NCBI GenBank assembly: GCA_036481345.1
Contig: JAZGHU010000055.1
Span: forward strand, 1 to 37,179
DNA length: 37,179 bases
Direction of reading: 5' to 3'
Source: JAAOYC01 sp036481345
GTDB lineage: Archaea > Nanobdellota > Nanobdellia > Woesearchaeales > WJKL01
Made by a program: the position numbers and the translations under genes. Of this stretch, positions 24,197-32,277 are shown piece by piece. The notes beneath the pieces were generated by a model that saw only the letters and a program-made list of their open reading frames with translations, was not told the origin of the DNA and did no database searches. How positions within the stretch are numbered: the first letter of the stretch is position 1; each line of letters begins with the position of its first letter.

Positions 24197-24607
24197 ATGC
24201 AAGATAGATTAACAGATATGATAAATGGGGCGCTTGCCTATGTTCATGAACAAGCCCTTACTACTTTTGGCATTGGGTATCTTTCTTTATTAAATAAGTG
24301 GAATAATAGCTTAGAAGCTAAACAAGGATATAGTTATATTGATCCTACTTTATTTCCCGAAGTAGCTGAGGAAGAAGATAGAGTTGAAGATGCACAAATG
24401 AAAGGGATGCTTGTTGGTATTGCACAAGATGTTGCATGTGCTGTTGGTTCTATAGCTTATCTTGCTGGAAATGATAGTAAACTTGTATCAATAGTTGCTA
24501 CAGTAACTGGTATAAAATTGGCTACAAATCTTCTTTCTGCAGCAGGATATGGGATTTATAGTTTTCTGAAGTATGAAGACGAGATGACTATCACATCTTC
24601 AAATTAA
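24197..24607 (+). CDS. Hypothetical protein, 136 residues
   Basis: Unknown protein with a largely helical profile; a small-residue-rich region (GIAQDVACAVGSIAYLAG, then a second one ending YGIYSFL) could form two weak membrane or packed helices. An ATG two codons earlier (24191) is also in frame; I prefer 24197 because box A TTTATATA (24167-24174) then lies 30 nt upstream, the spacing seen for most genes here. Confidence 0.55.
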   Translation: MQDRLTDMINGALAYVHEQALTTFGIGYLSLLNKWNNSLEAKQGYSYIDPTLFPEVAEEEDRVEDAQMKGMLVGIAQDVACAVGSIAYLAGNDSKLVSIVATVTGIKLATNLLSAAGYGIYSFLKYEDEMTITSSN

Positions 24608-24644
24608 TCTTCTGCCCATTTTCTAATTTGTTTCCATAAAAATT

Positions 24645-24665
24645 AAACCTAACATTGTTAGGTTT
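24645..24665. other. Perfect 9-bp hairpin at the start of repeat copy 1
   Basis: AAACCTAAC and GTTAGGTTT pair perfectly around an ATT loop, followed by CCTTTT. It lies between two convergent genes and could end transcription from either side. The second repeat copy keeps only the 3' arm. Confidence 0.6.
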
Positions 24666-24745
24666 CCTTTTCCCGAGCACAGGGCTAAAAAGTTAAAATT
24701 CTGAAAGAATTTTTGAGTTTTAGAAAAGCCCCCATATATTTAATT
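24651..24745 (+). repeat. Non-coding ~90 bp repeat, copy 1
   Basis: A direct, imperfect repeat of 26069-26165. A 22-nt block (24651-24672) is identical in both. Further shared blocks are GTTAAAA, AAAATTCTGAAAGAA, TTGAGTTTT, TTTTAGAAAAGCC and TTTAATTTC. In this copy AAAATTCT-GAA-AGAATTTT forms a perfect 8-bp hairpin. It sits between convergent genes and encodes no protein. Confidence 0.65.
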
Positions 24746-24768
24746 TCCAAACCACATCCATCTCTTCA

Positions 24769-25461
24769 TCACTTAAGAACGTTTTTCTTTAATCCAGAAA
24801 TTATTATTAGGAATAAAAATATTATTAGATATATTATGCTAAAAAATATAGTTATACCAACCAGAATCGGATTATTTCTTATTATGCCGCCTCCAAGATA
24901 AGTTTGTATAAAAATCAAAGGAGTTAATCCAAGTGTTGTTGCAACCAGAAATTTAATAGGGCGTATATTTGTTAATCCTGCCAGGTAGCTTACAAAATCT
25001 GAACTAGTCAGAGGAGTTACTCTCAAAATAAAAATTGATATTATACCATATTTTTTAAAATAACGGTTAAATTTATTCTTTAGCTTTTGGCCTATCTTTT
25101 TCTCAACATGTTTTCTGAAAAGATTTCTGGCAATGATAAAATCAATATAAGCTCCAATCAAATTTCCTAATAATACTAATATACCGCCATAAAAACCTCC
25201 AAATAGAAGTCCTGCAACGATATAGAGTATTAATGGGGGAATTGGTGCAAGAATCACCTCAAGAATGACAATTAGTACAAATATGAATAACGAGAAAACC
25301 CCAAATGAATTGATATAATCTAAGACCTCTTGGGTATTGCTATTTATCAAGGAATAAAATATGCCATGATTGAAATAAGAATGAATCGTCCAGATTAAAA
25401 GAAAGAAGAATATCACAAGAAATAACCAGTGTTTTTTTATAAATTGATTAAATTTAAGCAT
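24769..25461 (-). CDS. VTT/TVP38 (DedA-like) membrane protein
   Basis: A 230-residue protein with about six hydrophobic segments and VTT-domain (TVP38/TMEM64) features: LYIVAGLLFGGFYGGILVLLG with an acidic-basic half-helix, and the typical FILRVTPLTSSDFVSYLAGLTNI. Family members act in membrane homeostasis or as lipid scramblases and undecaprenyl-phosphate carriers. I take the ATG at 25461, not a TTG 6 nt upstream, because the minus-strand box A (25483-25490) then lies 29 nt before the start. Confidence 0.85.
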   Translation of the reverse strand: MLKFNQFIKKHWLFLVIFFFLLIWTIHSYFNHGIFYSLINSNTQEVLDYINSFGVFSLFIFVLIVILEVILAPIPPLILYIVAGLLFGGFYGGILVLLGNLIGAYIDFIIARNLFRKHVEKKIGQKLKNKFNRYFKKYGIISIFILRVTPLTSSDFVSYLAGLTNIRPIKFLVATTLGLTPLIFIQTYLGGGIIRNNPILVGITIFFSIIYLIIFLFLIIISGLKKNVLK

Positions 25462-25607
25462 ATTCAAAAAGATATTGTAAACTTTATAAAATATTCTATT
25501 AAGATAAAAAAGACCATCTATCCACAGGACTAAAAGCCCATTCTTAATAAATATCGAATGAAGTGAGCCAATAAGTTTATATAAGCAAATTATTTTTATT
25601 CCTTATC

Positions 25608-26045
25608 ATGATTAAAATAAGGGGGTATCAAGAAAAAGATACGGAATCTATTATTAAATTAGTTCATGAAATTCTTTTTGAAGTTTTTAATGCTGAAGCA
25701 AGAAATATAGAAGATTTGAAAAATATTAAAAAAGAATATTTTGAAAAGAAAGGTGTTTTTTATGTTGCTGAAGATGATGGAAAAATTGTTGGAACAATTG
25801 CTGCTGAAAAAGAAACAGATAGGATTGCAAGATTAAAAAGGATGTTTGTTAAGAAGGAATACAGAAAACAGAAGCTTGGACAAAGATTGTTGGACCAATT
25901 ATTGGAATTCTGCAAAAAGAAAGGATATGAAAAGATAATTTTATCAACTTACCCACAAATGAAAGCAGCAATTGAATTCTACAAAAAGAATGGATTTAAG
26001 GAATATAAAAGAAATGAGCATATCTTATTTGAGAAGATTCTTTAA
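25608..26045 (+). CDS. GNAT-family N-acetyltransferase
   Basis: A 145-residue acetyltransferase. The acetyl-CoA motif A is RMFVKKEYRKQKLGQRLL, with the R-x-x-x-x-G-x-x-L pattern; motif B is AIEFYKKNGFKEY. Substrate unknown. The box A TTTATATA (25576-25583) lies 32 nt before the ATG. It is flanked by the VTT gene and repeat copy 2. Confidence 0.9.
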   Translation: MIKIRGYQEKDTESIIKLVHEILFEVFNAEARNIEDLKNIKKEYFEKKGVFYVAEDDGKIVGTIAAEKETDRIARLKRMFVKKEYRKQKLGQRLLDQLLEFCKKKGYEKIILSTYPQMKAAIEFYKKNGFKEYKRNEHILFEKIL

Positions 26046-26068
26046 GACGCACGAGGGCAATTGGACAC

Positions 26069-26165
26069 AACATTGTTAGGTTTCCTTTTCAGAGTTAAAA
26101 GGCGAAAATTCTGAAAGAAATTGAGTTTTGGGTTTTAGAAAAGCCACGATACATTTAAATACATT
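26069..26165 (+). repeat. Non-coding ~90 bp repeat, copy 2
   Basis: Second copy of the element at 24651-24745, in the same orientation. The first 22 nt are identical, then small insertions and losses appear; the upstream hairpin arm is missing. Its distal end (TTTAAATA, 26154-26161) serves as the box A of the next gene, exactly 30 nt before the ATG. Confidence 0.65.
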
Positions 26166-26183
26166 TAATTTCTTAAGATAAAT

Positions 26184-26573
26184 ATGAAATATACAATTGT
26201 TGAATCAAGATTAAAAACAAATAAATCTAGAGATTATTTGTGGAAAAATATGAATACTCCTGAAAAGATAATCAAGATTGAGAAGTATAAAAAATCTAAG
26301 ATTAAAAAGATATCAGATAATAATTATGAAGTTATTTGTGATTATGGAGTTATCTTGCTTAATTTTATTCCAAACAAAGGAGTTAATGAAATATTTGTTG
26401 GAAAAAAGAATTATCCTTTGACCTGGTTTGAGATTAAAGGAGAAAAGAATTGTACAATAACTCATGGCGAATACAAAAGAATTGATAGTGGTATGAGTAA
26501 AGATAATCTCAAAAAAGAAATTGAATGGTTAAAGAAGCACTTTCTTGAAGAATTGAAAGAGATTGCTAAATAG
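26184..26573 (+). CDS. SRPBCC-like (polyketide cyclase-type) protein
   Basis: A 129-residue protein whose N-terminus (TIVESRLKTNKSRDYLWKNM, with WKNMNTPEKI), central strands and long C-terminal helix (KKEIEWLKKHFLEELKEI) match the START/SRPBCC layout of small ligand-binding proteins. No signal peptide. The match is by pattern only, so the ligand is unknown. Box A 30 nt upstream gives a leaderless message. Confidence 0.55.
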   Translation: MKYTIVESRLKTNKSRDYLWKNMNTPEKIIKIEKYKKSKIKKISDNNYEVICDYGVILLNFIPNKGVNEIFVGKKNYPLTWFEIKGEKNCTITHGEYKRIDSGMSKDNLKKEIEWLKKHFLEELKEIAK

Positions 26574-26657
26574 TGGCTTTTTGTAAGAAGTCCTTTTGAT
26601 AATCTCTAAAACATTTTAATCAAAAATTTTATATACTAATCATATCTTATTATCTTT

Positions 26658-27113
26658 ATGTCAAAAGTTTCAAAAGATGTTCCTTTGGGTGAGATCACTT
26701 TTCGTAGATATGAAAAACCTAATCTGCAAGATAGAGCTTTAGTTAAAAAACTCTGTTTAAGTGTTGGATTGCTGCAGCCAGGGGACTCAAGAGATGTTGT
26801 TGTTGATGTTCTTTACACTTTGTTGAAAAGCAAAAAAGAGATAAGTTCTGAAGAAGTCAGAAGTAAAGTTATTGATTTAAGAAAAGAAAAGAACCTACCT
26901 ATTTTAGGAGTAGCTAGTTCTAACATAAGAAGGCAATTAAAGAGGTTGAGAGATAGTTTTTTAGTAGAAAAAGTTGTTAATAACTATAGGATTATGGAAA
27001 ATTTAAGTCTTAATGAGATAATGGAAGAAAAATTAGAAAAATATTTGATTCCAGCAGTTTTAGGAAGAGTAAAAGATTATTTCAGAGCAGTAGATGAAGA
27101 GTTTTCCAAGTAA
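26658..27113 (+). CDS. Winged-helix transcription regulator-like protein
   Basis: A 151-residue basic protein with an N-terminal segment (SKVSKDVPLGEITFRRYEKP), then a helix-turn-helix-like region: RDVVVDVLYTLLKSKKEISS followed by SNIRRQLKRLRDSFLVEKV and a wing NNYRIMENL. From memory similar proteins are frequent in DPANN genomes. DNA binding is likely; targets are unknown. TTTATATA (26628-26635) starts 30 nt before the ATG. The VTT gene follows 9 nt after its stop. Confidence 0.7.
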   Translation: MSKVSKDVPLGEITFRRYEKPNLQDRALVKKLCLSVGLLQPGDSRDVVVDVLYTLLKSKKEISSEEVRSKVIDLRKEKNLPILGVASSNIRRQLKRLRDSFLVEKVVNNYRIMENLSLNEIMEEKLEKYLIPAVLGRVKDYFRAVDEEFSK

Positions 27114-27122
27114 GACCTCAAA

Positions 27123-27746
27123 ATGAAAAAAAAGCAAGAAGGATTTGGAGAGAGTAAAATATTCAAGTATAATAAATTCAATAAGGTTCTATTCGGAACA
27201 GGAGTTATTATTATAGTTCTTTTCTTGATTTTATTAATAACATCTTATCTTTTTTTAAAAGATTCTAACATATGGTTGTTCAAGAATCTAAACTTTTTAA
27301 TATCTCATTTTACAAAGCACATTTCAGGAGCAAGTTTGCTTGGAGCATTATACTCAACAATGATTGGAGGATTATTTTTCCTTTCTATCCCTCTTGAATT
27401 ATTGTTTATAAAATTCTTTAACTCAGGCAGACCAATTATGATTATATTATTGTTTTATTTCATTGGATTATTCATATCATATTCAATCAATTATTTCATT
27501 GGATTAAAATTATCAGGGGTTTCAAAAAAACTAATATCTCCAAAGAAATTTTACAAATTAAAAGGAATCCTGAATAGGCATGGTGCTTGGGCTATCTTTG
27601 TTTTTAATGCAATCCCTCTGCCATCACAATTATTTGCTGCAATACTCGGAGTATTTAGATATAACAAGACAAGATTTTATGTCTTTTTTTTACTAGGACA
27701 ATTGACTAAATATGTTGGATTAATAATAATATTAAGTTTTTTTTGA
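27123..27746 (+). CDS. Small VTT/DedA-like membrane protein
   Basis: A 207-residue protein with about five hydrophobic segments. The region GLFISYSINYFIGLKLSG, then GAWAIFVFNAIPLPSQLFAAILG, gives the half-helix plus (F/V)xxxxPxPS pattern of VTT/DedA proteins. Function probably in the membrane lipid cycle. It follows the winged-helix gene by 9 nt, which suggests an operon with local regulation. Confidence 0.75.
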   Translation: MKKKQEGFGESKIFKYNKFNKVLFGTGVIIIVLFLILLITSYLFLKDSNIWLFKNLNFLISHFTKHISGASLLGALYSTMIGGLFFLSIPLELLFIKFFNSGRPIMIILLFYFIGLFISYSINYFIGLKLSGVSKKLISPKKFYKLKGILNRHGAWAIFVFNAIPLPSQLFAAILGVFRYNKTRFYVFFLLGQLTKYVGLIIILSFF

Positions 27747-27782
27747 AAAGAATTATAAATTAAGGAAAATTAGAGAGATAAT

Positions 27783-28229
27783 ATGAAACAAATTGAAAAG
27801 TTCATACCAAGAAATGAAGATATCAGTAAATTAGGAAGTATTAAAGAAATCCTGAATAAGAATGTTGTATCTAAATCAGGCCATCCAATGGGCAAAGTAA
27901 AAGATGTTTTGTTTAACGACAAAGGAGTTAAAGGCATTATTGGAAAAAAGAAATTGATAAAATATTATGTTGACAGCAGTTTTTTTAGTTCTTCTGAAAA
28001 AAACATCATGCTTTCAATAGATCCTGTTTTATTATTACTAGGAAAAGAAGTTTTTGATGCAGATGGAAAAAAGCTTGGAAAAGTCAAAGGCGTCATAAGA
28101 GATAACGACACAAACAGCTTCAAGACTTTAATTGTAAAAAGAAAGCTTTATTCAAGGAAACAAAAGATTCCAAAAGCAGATATAAAAGTTTCAAAGAAAA
28201 ACATAATATTGAACAAGAAATATGGCTAA
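27783..28229 (+). CDS. PRC-barrel protein, first of a pair
   Basis: A 148-residue protein with two PRC-barrel modules: VVSKSGHPMGKVKDVLFND at about 25-45 and VFDADGKKLGKVKGVIRDN at about 90-110. PRC barrels are small beta domains in RimM, photosynthetic reaction centre H chain and archaeal cell-division-linked proteins; they bind proteins or membranes. No signal or membrane helix. It overlaps the second PRC gene by 8 nt. Confidence 0.88.
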   Translation: MKQIEKFIPRNEDISKLGSIKEILNKNVVSKSGHPMGKVKDVLFNDKGVKGIIGKKKLIKYYVDSSFFSSSEKNIMLSIDPVLLLLGKEVFDADGKKLGKVKGVIRDNDTNSFKTLIVKRKLYSRKQKIPKADIKVSKKNIILNKKYG

Positions 28230-28635
28230 AGAGATAATAACTTCAGATGACATTCTAGGAAAAGATGCAATTGATCCTGATGGAGAAGTATTAGGAGTCA
28301 TAACAAAACTTCATATTGATAAGACCAATAAAAGTATTGTTGGAATCACAATTGATCAAGGATTTATGAAGCCAGACTTGTTCATAGGTGTGAGCTATGT
28401 TAAGAATTTTGGTGTTGACTCTATATTCTTGAGCAAAATTCCAACTTCAAAATATGCAGGACTGAAAGTAATTGATGCAAAAGGAAAGACAATTGGAAAA
28501 GTCAGGAAAGTTATTTCTAAAAGAAATAAAGTTGAGGCTATTATTATCAAAAAAGGATTGATTTCTGCTTCTGATATACATGAGATTGGTGTTAGTGTTA
28601 TTCTGAAAGAAAAGTACAAGATCAAAGATATTTAG
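28222..28635 (+). CDS. PRC-barrel protein, second of a pair
   Basis: A 137-residue protein with two PRC-barrel modules: DAIDPDGEVLGVITKLHID near 12-35 and LKVIDAKGKTIGKVRKVIS near 75-95. It appears to be a diverged paralogue of the preceding gene, with which it overlaps by 8 nt, and the two may form a heterodimer. In euryarchaea PRC-barrel proteins CdpB1/CdpB2 work with FtsZ and SepF; whether this pair does is not shown. Confidence 0.88.
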   Translation: MAKEIITSDDILGKDAIDPDGEVLGVITKLHIDKTNKSIVGITIDQGFMKPDLFIGVSYVKNFGVDSIFLSKIPTSKYAGLKVIDAKGKTIGKVRKVISKRNKVEAIIIKKGLISASDIHEIGVSVILKEKYKIKDI

Positions 28636-28715
28636 ATATCACCGTGAATTTAACGTCATAACCTCTTTACTACAACAATATTTTTATATTATGTTAACCT
28701 ACATCTGTTTTTAGG

Positions 28716-29714
28716 ATGATACCTAAAGAAGAAAATTCTTGTAAACAAAATTTTAGAACTACTGCTGATGAAATTCTTAATGTATTTAAAATGGGTGGGG
28801 CTTATGAAAAAGGAGATTCTCAAGAAGTTGTTCTAAGCGGATTAAAAGCAAGAGGTGCTGGTTATAGGATAAGAAAAAGATTAGCTAAAGATTATAAAAT
28901 TGTTCCAATTAAGGATGCTTCACAGGAGATAGAACCATATAATAGGAAAAGAATACTCTTTCTTGATTTAAGGGATTTTAATGGAGAGGTTCCTGAAAGA
29001 ATTAGAGATTTTGTTAGTAAAAGAAAAAAAACAAAATTATTTATTGTTGATGTAAAAGGTGATATAAGGCAGGATCATCAATTTGTAGAAAATTTTACTT
29101 ATCAAGTTGAAGTTGATAGTTATATCAGAGGAATGGGCATAGATATTGATCCATCAATTTCAAGAGCAATTGCAGAACTTTATATTAATGTAGACGATGC
29201 TGTTGATAAAGACGGTATAAAAGTTGGAAGAAAGAGGATCAAGCCATATTTTAGAACTTCTGCTTTGATTGATTATCCAAGAAGCAGAGATATCTTAGAA
29301 GGAAATCTTTGTTCTGTTATTAGGAAATTTGCTCCTGATGTAATTGTTAGTAGAGATGTTATAGGAAAGCCTCCTGAAGATGATGTAAGAATGGATGAAT
29401 TAGCAAATCCTATTGCCCATAAATTAGGATTAAAGTCTGCTATTATTACGAGGAAGGGTCCACGATCTTTTGCATTAAGGGGGAATGTTAAAGGAAAAAG
29501 AGTTTTGATATTAGAAGATGTTGTTGGAAAAGGAACTACTAAATTACAATTGATAGATTTGATTAGAAAAGAAAAGGGAGATGTCAGATCTTGCATTGTT
29601 TGTGTTGATAGAAAAGAAGGTGCTGCAGAAATTTTAGATGAAAAAGAAACGGCACTTTATTCATTAATGGATATTGATATGTATAACACTGTTGCTGCTG
29701 AGAGAAACCCTTAA
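28716..29714 (+). CDS. Orotate-phosphoribosyltransferase-like protein with extra N-terminal domain
   Basis: A 332-residue protein. The C-terminal part (about 175-332) resembles PyrE: KPYFRTSALIDYPRSRDIL, the PRPP loop VLILEDVVGKGTT (263-275), then CVDRKEGAAEIL. The usual acceptor-side GG is replaced by DVIGKPPEDDVRMDELANPIA. The first ~170 residues carry a basic segment (RGAGYRIRKRLAKDYK), a hydrophobic strand series (RILFLDLRDF, TKLFIVDVKGD) and a helical part I do not recognise. It may be a regulatory or second enzymatic domain. Activity as true OPRT is plausible but not certain. Box A lies about 33 nt upstream. Confidence 0.75.
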   Translation: MIPKEENSCKQNFRTTADEILNVFKMGGAYEKGDSQEVVLSGLKARGAGYRIRKRLAKDYKIVPIKDASQEIEPYNRKRILFLDLRDFNGEVPERIRDFVSKRKKTKLFIVDVKGDIRQDHQFVENFTYQVEVDSYIRGMGIDIDPSISRAIAELYINVDDAVDKDGIKVGRKRIKPYFRTSALIDYPRSRDILEGNLCSVIRKFAPDVIVSRDVIGKPPEDDVRMDELANPIAHKLGLKSAIITRKGPRSFALRGNVKGKRVLILEDVVGKGTTKLQLIDLIRKEKGDVRSCIVCVDRKEGAAEILDEKETALYSLMDIDMYNTVAAERNP

Positions 29715-29739
29715 ATAAGATTTAACTTCTATTATTTTT

Positions 29740-31083
29740 ATGAGAGATGTTACTGACGGCAGCATTATGAAGAATATTTTTCATCTTGCATGGCCTACAA
29801 TGATTGCAATGGTTTTGCATGCTGGCTTTAATATTGTTGATACAATCTATATAGGAAGATTAGGATCAGATTCTATTGCAGCGATTTCTATTGTTTTTCC
29901 GTTGGTTATGTTGATGTTTGCTTTAGGAAATGGTGTTGGTATTGGAGCAACATCATTGATAGCAAGATATGTTGGTGCTAAAAAACTAAAACAAGCAGAT
30001 AATGCTGCAGAACATTCATATCTGATAACATTTTTTCTTTCAATATTTTTTACGTCTTTTGGATTGTTGTTTGCAAAACCAATATTTGCATTGATGGGAG
30101 TAACTCCTTCAGTTGCAGGTCTTGCCTGGAACTACAGTAGATGGATATTTGGATTTAGTATTTTTATGTTCATAGGAATGGCTTCAAATAGCATATTAAG
30201 AGGATTGGGCAGCATGAAAATACCTATGATAGGAATGGTCTCAGCAACAATCATTAACATGATATTAGATCCATTGTTGATCTTTGGACTTTTAGGATTT
30301 CCTAAGTTGGGCATTGATGGAGCAGCTATTGCAACTGTCTTCAGCAGATTGATTGGAATGATAATTGTTCTTGCATTTATCTTTAGCTCTAAAACAGCGA
30401 TAAGCATTAAGCCAAGAAACTTTAAATTCAAAAAGATGTTCATCAAGAATATCTTTAAAGTGGGTATTCCAGCTTCTCTTAATCAAAGCTTGATGAGCAT
30501 CAGTTTGTTTGTGTTTAATGTGATTCTTGCAACCTTTGGAAGTATTGGCTTAGCTACTTATGGAATTGGGTTCAGACTTGAAAGTGTCATCTTCCTTCCT
30601 ATAATAGCATTGTCTACAGCAGTTATTACTATTGTTGGACAGAATGTTGGAGCAAAGAAGTATGATAGGGCTGAGCAGACTGTTTGGAGTTCAATCAAGA
30701 TTACTACGTTAATTGTTGCATTTCTTTCTATACTATTATTTATATTTCCAAAAGCAATATTTGGAGTATTCACTAATGAACCCCAATTATTAGCAGAAGG
30801 CATTTCTTTTCTTAGAATCATATCACTAAATTATGTTTTTGTAGCAGTTGTAATTCTTATCTCAGGCGCATTCCAAGGAGCTGGAAAAGCAATGCCAGCC
30901 TTGATATTAAATACAATTAGATTATTTGTTATTGCACTGCCTTTAATGTGGTTTCTTTCTTTTGTCTTGAAGATTGGATTAATCGGAATTTGGTGGAGCT
31001 TTGTAATATCTTCTATAGTATCAAGCATCATTGCTGTAATCTGGTTTAAGACAGGCAGTTGGAAAAAAGCAACTCTTAAATAA
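29740..31083 (+). CDS. MATE-family multidrug/Na+ antiporter
   Basis: A 447-residue transporter with about 12 membrane helices. The N-terminal WPTMIAMVLHAGFNIVDTIYIGRLG and central GAALATVFSRLIG-like and GAGKAMPALILN regions are typical of MATE proteins, which export drugs or toxic cations in exchange for H+ or Na+. A CTTAAATA box A (29710-29717) starts 30 nt before the ATG, overlapping the end of the previous gene. The next gene's promoter overlaps its own stop. Confidence 0.92.
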   Translation: MRDVTDGSIMKNIFHLAWPTMIAMVLHAGFNIVDTIYIGRLGSDSIAAISIVFPLVMLMFALGNGVGIGATSLIARYVGAKKLKQADNAAEHSYLITFFLSIFFTSFGLLFAKPIFALMGVTPSVAGLAWNYSRWIFGFSIFMFIGMASNSILRGLGSMKIPMIGMVSATIINMILDPLLIFGLLGFPKLGIDGAAIATVFSRLIGMIIVLAFIFSSKTAISIKPRNFKFKKMFIKNIFKVGIPASLNQSLMSISLFVFNVILATFGSIGLATYGIGFRLESVIFLPIIALSTAVITIVGQNVGAKKYDRAEQTVWSSIKITTLIVAFLSILLFIFPKAIFGVFTNEPQLLAEGISFLRIISLNYVFVAVVILISGAFQGAGKAMPALILNTIRLFVIALPLMWFLSFVLKIGLIGIWWSFVISSIVSSIIAVIWFKTGSWKKATLK

Positions 31084-31104
31084 TTCATTTTATTTCTTTA
31101 TAGA

Positions 31105-32277
31105 ATGGTATATGAACCTAGAGAAGACAGCTTTTTGATTTTAAAAGAGATAAAGAACTATGCTATTGGAAATGTTCTTGATATGGGTACTGGTTCTGGG
31201 ATATTAGCTATAGAAGCAGCTAAAACAGCTGATGTTGTTATTGGAGCTGATATTAACGAAACTACATTAGATTATGCAAAACACAATCTTAAATTAAAAG
31301 GATTAAAAAATATCAAGTTTGTCAAATCTGATCTGTTCTCTTATTTTAAAAAACATCCCATGATGTTTGATCTGATCATATTCAATCCACCTTATCTACC
31401 AAAAGACATAAGAGAACCATTTGAATCAGCTTTAGAAACAACAGGCGGAGAAAAAGGCTATGAATTATTAGAAAAATTCTTTTCTGAAGTCAGTTCTTAT
31501 CTAATGCCAGATGGAAAAGTTTTAGTCTTGTTCAGCACTTTAACTGGAAAAGACAAAGTTCATTCTATTATGGAAGAACATGGATTTAGCTTCCAAAAAT
31601 TATCAGAAGAACCATTATTTGGAGAAATATTATTAGTTTATATTGCTGAGAAAAGCGAAATCCTTAATTTTATGGAAGACAGAGAGATAAAAAACATAAA
31701 AAGATTAGCAAAAGGACATAGAGGATTAGTGTTTACTGGAACTTTAGATGGAAAAAAGATTGCTCTTAAAAAACAAAGAGAAGATATTGCTGTTACAACA
31801 AGTGTTAGGAATGAAACAAGATGGTTGAAGTTATTGAATAGAAAAGGAATTGGCCCTAAGTTATTGTTTTCAGGAAATGATTACTTTGCTTATGAATTTG
31901 TTAAAGGAATCTTTATTCCAGAATTCTTAGAAAAAGCATCTAAAGAAGCTATAAAGAAAGTATTGATTAAAGTGTTTAATCAATGTTTTATTCTAGATAA
32001 GATGAATATAAACAAAGAAGAGATGCATAATCCTTACAAGCATGTTATTGTTGGAAAAGAAGTTGTTCTTATTGACTTTGAAAGAGTTCACTTTTCTGAA
32101 AAACCAAAAAATGTAACTCAATTCTGCCAATATGTCAGTTCTCAGAAAATTACTGAAGTTTTAAAGAAAAAAGGATTTAAGTTTACTAAGAAACAGATAA
32201 TCTCTGCTGCTCAAAAATATAAAAAAGATATGAGTGAAGAGAATTTTGAGAAGATTTTGAAACTAATTAAGATCTAG
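31105..32277 (+). CDS. Fusion: HemK/PrmC-like methyltransferase + COG2112-type kinase
   Basis: A 390-residue two-domain protein. Residues 1-185: SAM methyltransferase with DMGTGSG (26-32), acidic ADINETT and NPPY (94-97), the signature of HemK/Mtq2 enzymes that methylate the GGQ Gln of release factors. Residues about 195-390: small atypical protein kinase, with LAKGHRGLVFTGTL as the nucleotide loop, Lys222/223, MHNPYKHVIV in place of the HxD loop, IDFERVHF as the metal motif and PKNVTQFCQY, as in archaeal COG2112 kinases. Fusion of the two is notable. CTTAAATA (31075-31082) lies 30 nt before the ATG. The stop overlaps that of the next, convergent gene. Confidence 0.88.
   Translation: MVYEPREDSFLILKEIKNYAIGNVLDMGTGSGILAIEAAKTADVVIGADINETTLDYAKHNLKLKGLKNIKFVKSDLFSYFKKHPMMFDLIIFNPPYLPKDIREPFESALETTGGEKGYELLEKFFSEVSSYLMPDGKVLVLFSTLTGKDKVHSIMEEHGFSFQKLSEEPLFGEILLVYIAEKSEILNFMEDREIKNIKRLAKGHRGLVFTGTLDGKKIALKKQREDIAVTTSVRNETRWLKLLNRKGIGPKLLFSGNDYFAYEFVKGIFIPEFLEKASKEAIKKVLIKVFNQCFILDKMNINKEEMHNPYKHVIVGKEVVLIDFERVHFSEKPKNVTQFCQYVSSQKITEVLKKKGFKFTKKQIISAAQKYKKDMSEENFEKILKLIKI

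Noticed and set aside
24645..24745. CRISPR-like or insertion-sequence end
   Set aside because: Only two diverged copies, irregular spacing of 1.4 kb, no spacers, no transposase or cas gene in the window.
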